6,817 bases of DNA from Deltaproteobacteria bacterium (GTDB lineage: Bacteria > Desulfobacterota > DSM-4660 > Desulfatiglandales > HGW-15). Below the pieces are notes generated by a model. That model made no database searches and was not told the origin of the DNA. It was given only the letters and a program-made list of their open reading frames with translations. The stretch spans positions 1-6,817 of the forward strand of contig DAOVAK010000148.1 in the NCBI GenBank assembly GCA_030671095.1. The letters run 5' to 3'. Position numbers and translations under genes: made by a program. Shown here piece after piece: positions 5,028 through 6,817 of the stretch (position 1 is the first letter of the stretch; every line of letters starts with the position of its first letter).

Positions 5028-6677
5028 ATGAGAAAGAAGTTCGATCCTATCAGCCTTGAAGTTATGTGGAACCGGCTCATCAGCGTGGTCGATGAGGCAG
5101 CAGCGACGCTGGTGAGAACTTCCTTTTCAACCATCGTCAAGGAATCCAACGATTATTCCTGCGTTCTCCTCGATTCAAAGGGAAGCAGCCTTGCCAACAA
5201 CACGGCGAGCATTCCCTCTTTCATCGCGACCTTGTCGAGAACCATGTCGCATTTCCTCAAGAAATTTCCTCAGGGCCAGTGGGAACCCGGGGATGTCGTC
5301 ATGACGAATGACCCCTGGCTAGCCTCTGGCCATCTGCCTGATATCACCATGGCCATGCCCATCTTCCACAAGGGAAAGCTGGTGGCATTTGCAGGGACGA
5401 TAGCCCATTCACCTGACATTGGGGGTTCGGTTTGGTCAGCTGATACCAGAGAGCTTTTCGAGGAAGGAATCCGAATCCCGGTCATGAAACTCTATCACGC
5501 CGGGGAGCCCAACGAGACGCTCATGGAAATGATTCGAGCAAACGTCAGGGTTCCCGAGATGGTCTTCGGGGATTTAAATGCCCAGATAACGGCTCAAACC
5601 ATGTGCCGCAACCGTCTGGTCGAGTTTCTCGACGAAACGGGTCTCGAGGACCTCGTCGATCTGGCCCGAGAAATCCAGTCCCGTGCTGAAAGCGTTATGC
5701 GGAAGGTCATATCGGAGGTTCCAGACGGCGTCTATGAAAAGACGGTGGAGATGGACGGATTTGACGAACCCATCATCATTCAATGTAGGATCACCGTCAA
5801 GGGGGATGAACTGGAGATAGACTTTGAAGGAAGTTCTCCCCAGATAGGACGAGCCTTGAATTGCGTTATGAACTACACCTATTCCTATGCCACTTATCCC
5901 ATCAAATGCGCTCTCGATCCCTTTACGCCAAAGAACGAGGGCTCCTACCGTCCGATTTCAATAAAAGCTCCGGAAGGCAGCATCCTGAATCCCAGGGTTC
6001 CGGCACCGGTAAACGCCCGCCAACTCATCGGTCATATGTTGAGCGCCGCTGTTTTCGGTGCCCTCGTAAAAGCCATCCCCGAGAAGGTCATAGCAGAGTC
6101 GGGAAGTCAACCGACTCTCAGAGCCTTGTTTACGGGGACCGGTCTTGACGGTAAACAGTTCTCATCTATTCTGTTTGCCAATGGAGGGATGGGGGCACGG
6201 TATGATAAGGATGGCCTTGTTTGTACACCCTTTCCCACAAACAGCACGTGCGGCTCCATCGAGATATTCGAAACCGCCGTCCCCCTCATCTTTTGGAAAA
6301 AGGAGATGGTAAAGGATTCTGGCGGCGCAGGTCGTTTTCGTGGAGGCATGGGACAGGAGATCATCCTGGAGGTTATATCAAAGGATCCCATTCGCATCTC
6401 ACTACTCACGGACCGACACAAACACCCTGCTCAGGGGTATAGAGGAGGATTGGCGGGGATGCCCAACCGCATTGTCCTCAACGACGGGCAATTTATCCAT
6501 CCAAAATCGCAAACGACCCTGAAACCCGGAGATCACCTTACCATTAACTACGCGGGTGGAGGTGGTTTTGGCCCTCCTGAAGAGCGTGACCCAGGGAAGG
6601 TAGAGGAGGATCTGGCCGAGGAGCTGATATCTCATGAAGCGTCGCGAGAAGCCTACCAGCTTGGAAGGAAGAAGTGA
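5028..6677 (+). CDS. hyuB: Hydantoinase B / oxoprolinase family subunit (HyuB-like)
   Basis: This complete 549-residue protein is the B subunit of an ATP-dependent enzyme of the N-methylhydantoinase, 5-oxoprolinase, caprolactamase and acetone/acetophenone carboxylase superfamily. With the A subunit it couples ATP use to opening a cyclic amide or activating a carbonyl compound, probably in the cytoplasm. The Hydantoinase_B domain (PF02538) covers about residues 6-516. Visible hallmarks are KESNDYS (38-44), NDPWLASGHLPD (94-105), AHSPDIGG (126-133), NVRVPEMVFGDLNAQ (172-186), GGAGRFRGGMGQ (432-443) and GGGGFGPPEERDP (510-522). D42, H102, D105 and H127 lie where the family's metal ligands are expected; this is from memory, not checked by alignment. 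Length is normal and no motif is broken. The A-subunit gene starts one base after the stop, so the two are surely co-transcribed, in B-then-A order. The substrate cannot be told from sequence, so the symbol denotes family only. Confidence 0.93.
   Translation: MRKKFDPISLEVMWNRLISVVDEAAATLVRTSFSTIVKESNDYSCVLLDSKGSSLANNTASIPSFIATLSRTMSHFLKKFPQGQWEPGDVVMTNDPWLASGHLPDITMAMPIFHKGKLVAFAGTIAHSPDIGGSVWSADTRELFEEGIRIPVMKLYHAGEPNETLMEMIRANVRVPEMVFGDLNAQITAQTMCRNRLVEFLDETGLEDLVDLAREIQSRAESVMRKVISEVPDGVYEKTVEMDGFDEPIIIQCRITVKGDELEIDFEGSSPQIGRALNCVMNYTYSYATYPIKCALDPFTPKNEGSYRPISIKAPEGSILNPRVPAPVNARQLIGHMLSAAVFGALVKAIPEKVIAESGSQPTLRALFTGTGLDGKQFSSILFANGGMGARYDKDGLVCTPFPTNSTCGSIEIFETAVPLIFWKKEMVKDSGGAGRFRGGMGQEIILEVISKDPIRISLLTDRHKHPAQGYRGGLAGMPNRIVLNDGQFIHPKSQTTLKPGDHLTINYAGGGGFGPPEERDPGKVEEDLAEELISHEASREAYQLGRKK
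6663..6671 (+). promoter_or_regulatory. Ribosome binding site for hyuA
   Basis: GGAAGGAAG inside the last codons of hyuB lies 7 nt before the ATG at 6679, consistent with coupled translation of the two subunits. Confidence 0.6.
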
Positions 6678-6678
6678 C

Positions 6679-6817
6679 ATGTCAAAGCATAACCTGGGTG
6701 TTGATGTGGGAGGCACCTTCACGGATTTCGTCTTGCTCAACGAAGATAATGGAAGGATGGAGGTCGGCAAGACCTTGACCACCCCTGAAGATCCCTCCCA
6801 GGCAGTAATTAAAGGGT
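6679..6817 (+). CDS. hyuA: Hydantoinase A / oxoprolinase family subunit, N-terminus (3' partial)
   Basis: Only the first 46 codons are present; the frame runs off the right edge, and full members have roughly 650-720 residues. The protein begins MSKHNLGVDVGGTFTDFVLL. GVDVGGTFTD (7-16) is the phosphate-binding loop of the actin-like ATPase fold in the Hydant_A_N domain, and KTLTTPEDPS (31-40) is the typical following motif. It is the ATP-using partner of HyuB, whose TGA ends one base before this ATG. Whether it is a hydantoinase, a 5-oxoprolinase-like enzyme or a carboxylase subunit cannot be told from this fragment; a further carboxylase gamma-type gene downstream would favour the last. Confidence 0.92.
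   Translation, partial: MSKHNLGVDVGGTFTDFVLLNEDNGRMEVGKTLTTPEDPSQAVIKG

Noticed and set aside
6402..6782. 126-codon minus-strand open frame
   Set aside because: It is antisense to the 3' part of hyuB and the start of hyuA, both clear family members; a shadow frame.

Overview
The window looks like chromosomal DNA of an anaerobic, moderate-GC bacterium. A Desulfobacterota (deltaproteobacterial) origin is my best guess. It rests on the iron-sulfur Old Yellow Enzyme-type flavoenzyme, the C_GCAxxG_C_C redox-type protein, and a degenerate TGGAATAA-like intergenic repeat of a kind I associate with that group. No rRNA, tRNA, CRISPR array, phage gene or transposase was found.

Layout: (1) Positions 1-1466 hold the end of an ABC importer operon of the SsuBC/TauBC/NrtBD type: a permease cut by the left edge, then an ATPase overlapping it by 25 bp. 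The substrate-binding protein is not in the window. (2) Positions 1467-1842 have no convincing gene, only short minus-strand open stretches that could be gene debris. (3) Positions 1843-3849 encode a 668-residue flavoenzyme: an FMN TIM barrel, a four-cysteine iron-sulfur motif, then FAD and NAD(P) domains, as in 2,4-dienoyl-CoA reductase, trimethylamine dehydrogenase and enoate reductases. (4) Positions 3850-4017 lie between convergent genes and contain hairpins, one with a perfect 8-bp stem. (5) Positions 4018-4629 (minus strand) encode a four-cysteine C_GCAxxG_C_C protein of unknown function. (6) Positions 4630-5027 are a divergent regulatory region, with a TTGACA box facing each way, an octamer repeat and a tandem heptamer. 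(7) Positions 5028-6817 hold a hydantoinase/oxoprolinase-type pair in the order B then A: a complete HyuB and the first 46 codons of HyuA, one base apart.

Together the genes suggest a catabolic neighbourhood: an importer for a small organic anion or nitrogen/sulfur compound, a reductase or dehydrogenase acting on an unsaturated or amine substrate, and an ATP-dependent amide-ring hydrolase or carboxylase-type enzyme. That they share a pathway is inference; the flavoenzyme, the minus-strand gene and the hyu pair appear to be separate transcription units. I see no clear novel system. The points most worth checking are the flavoenzyme's active-site and cysteine pattern, the four-cysteine protein placed between two catabolic units, and the roughly 165-nt leader of the hyu operon.
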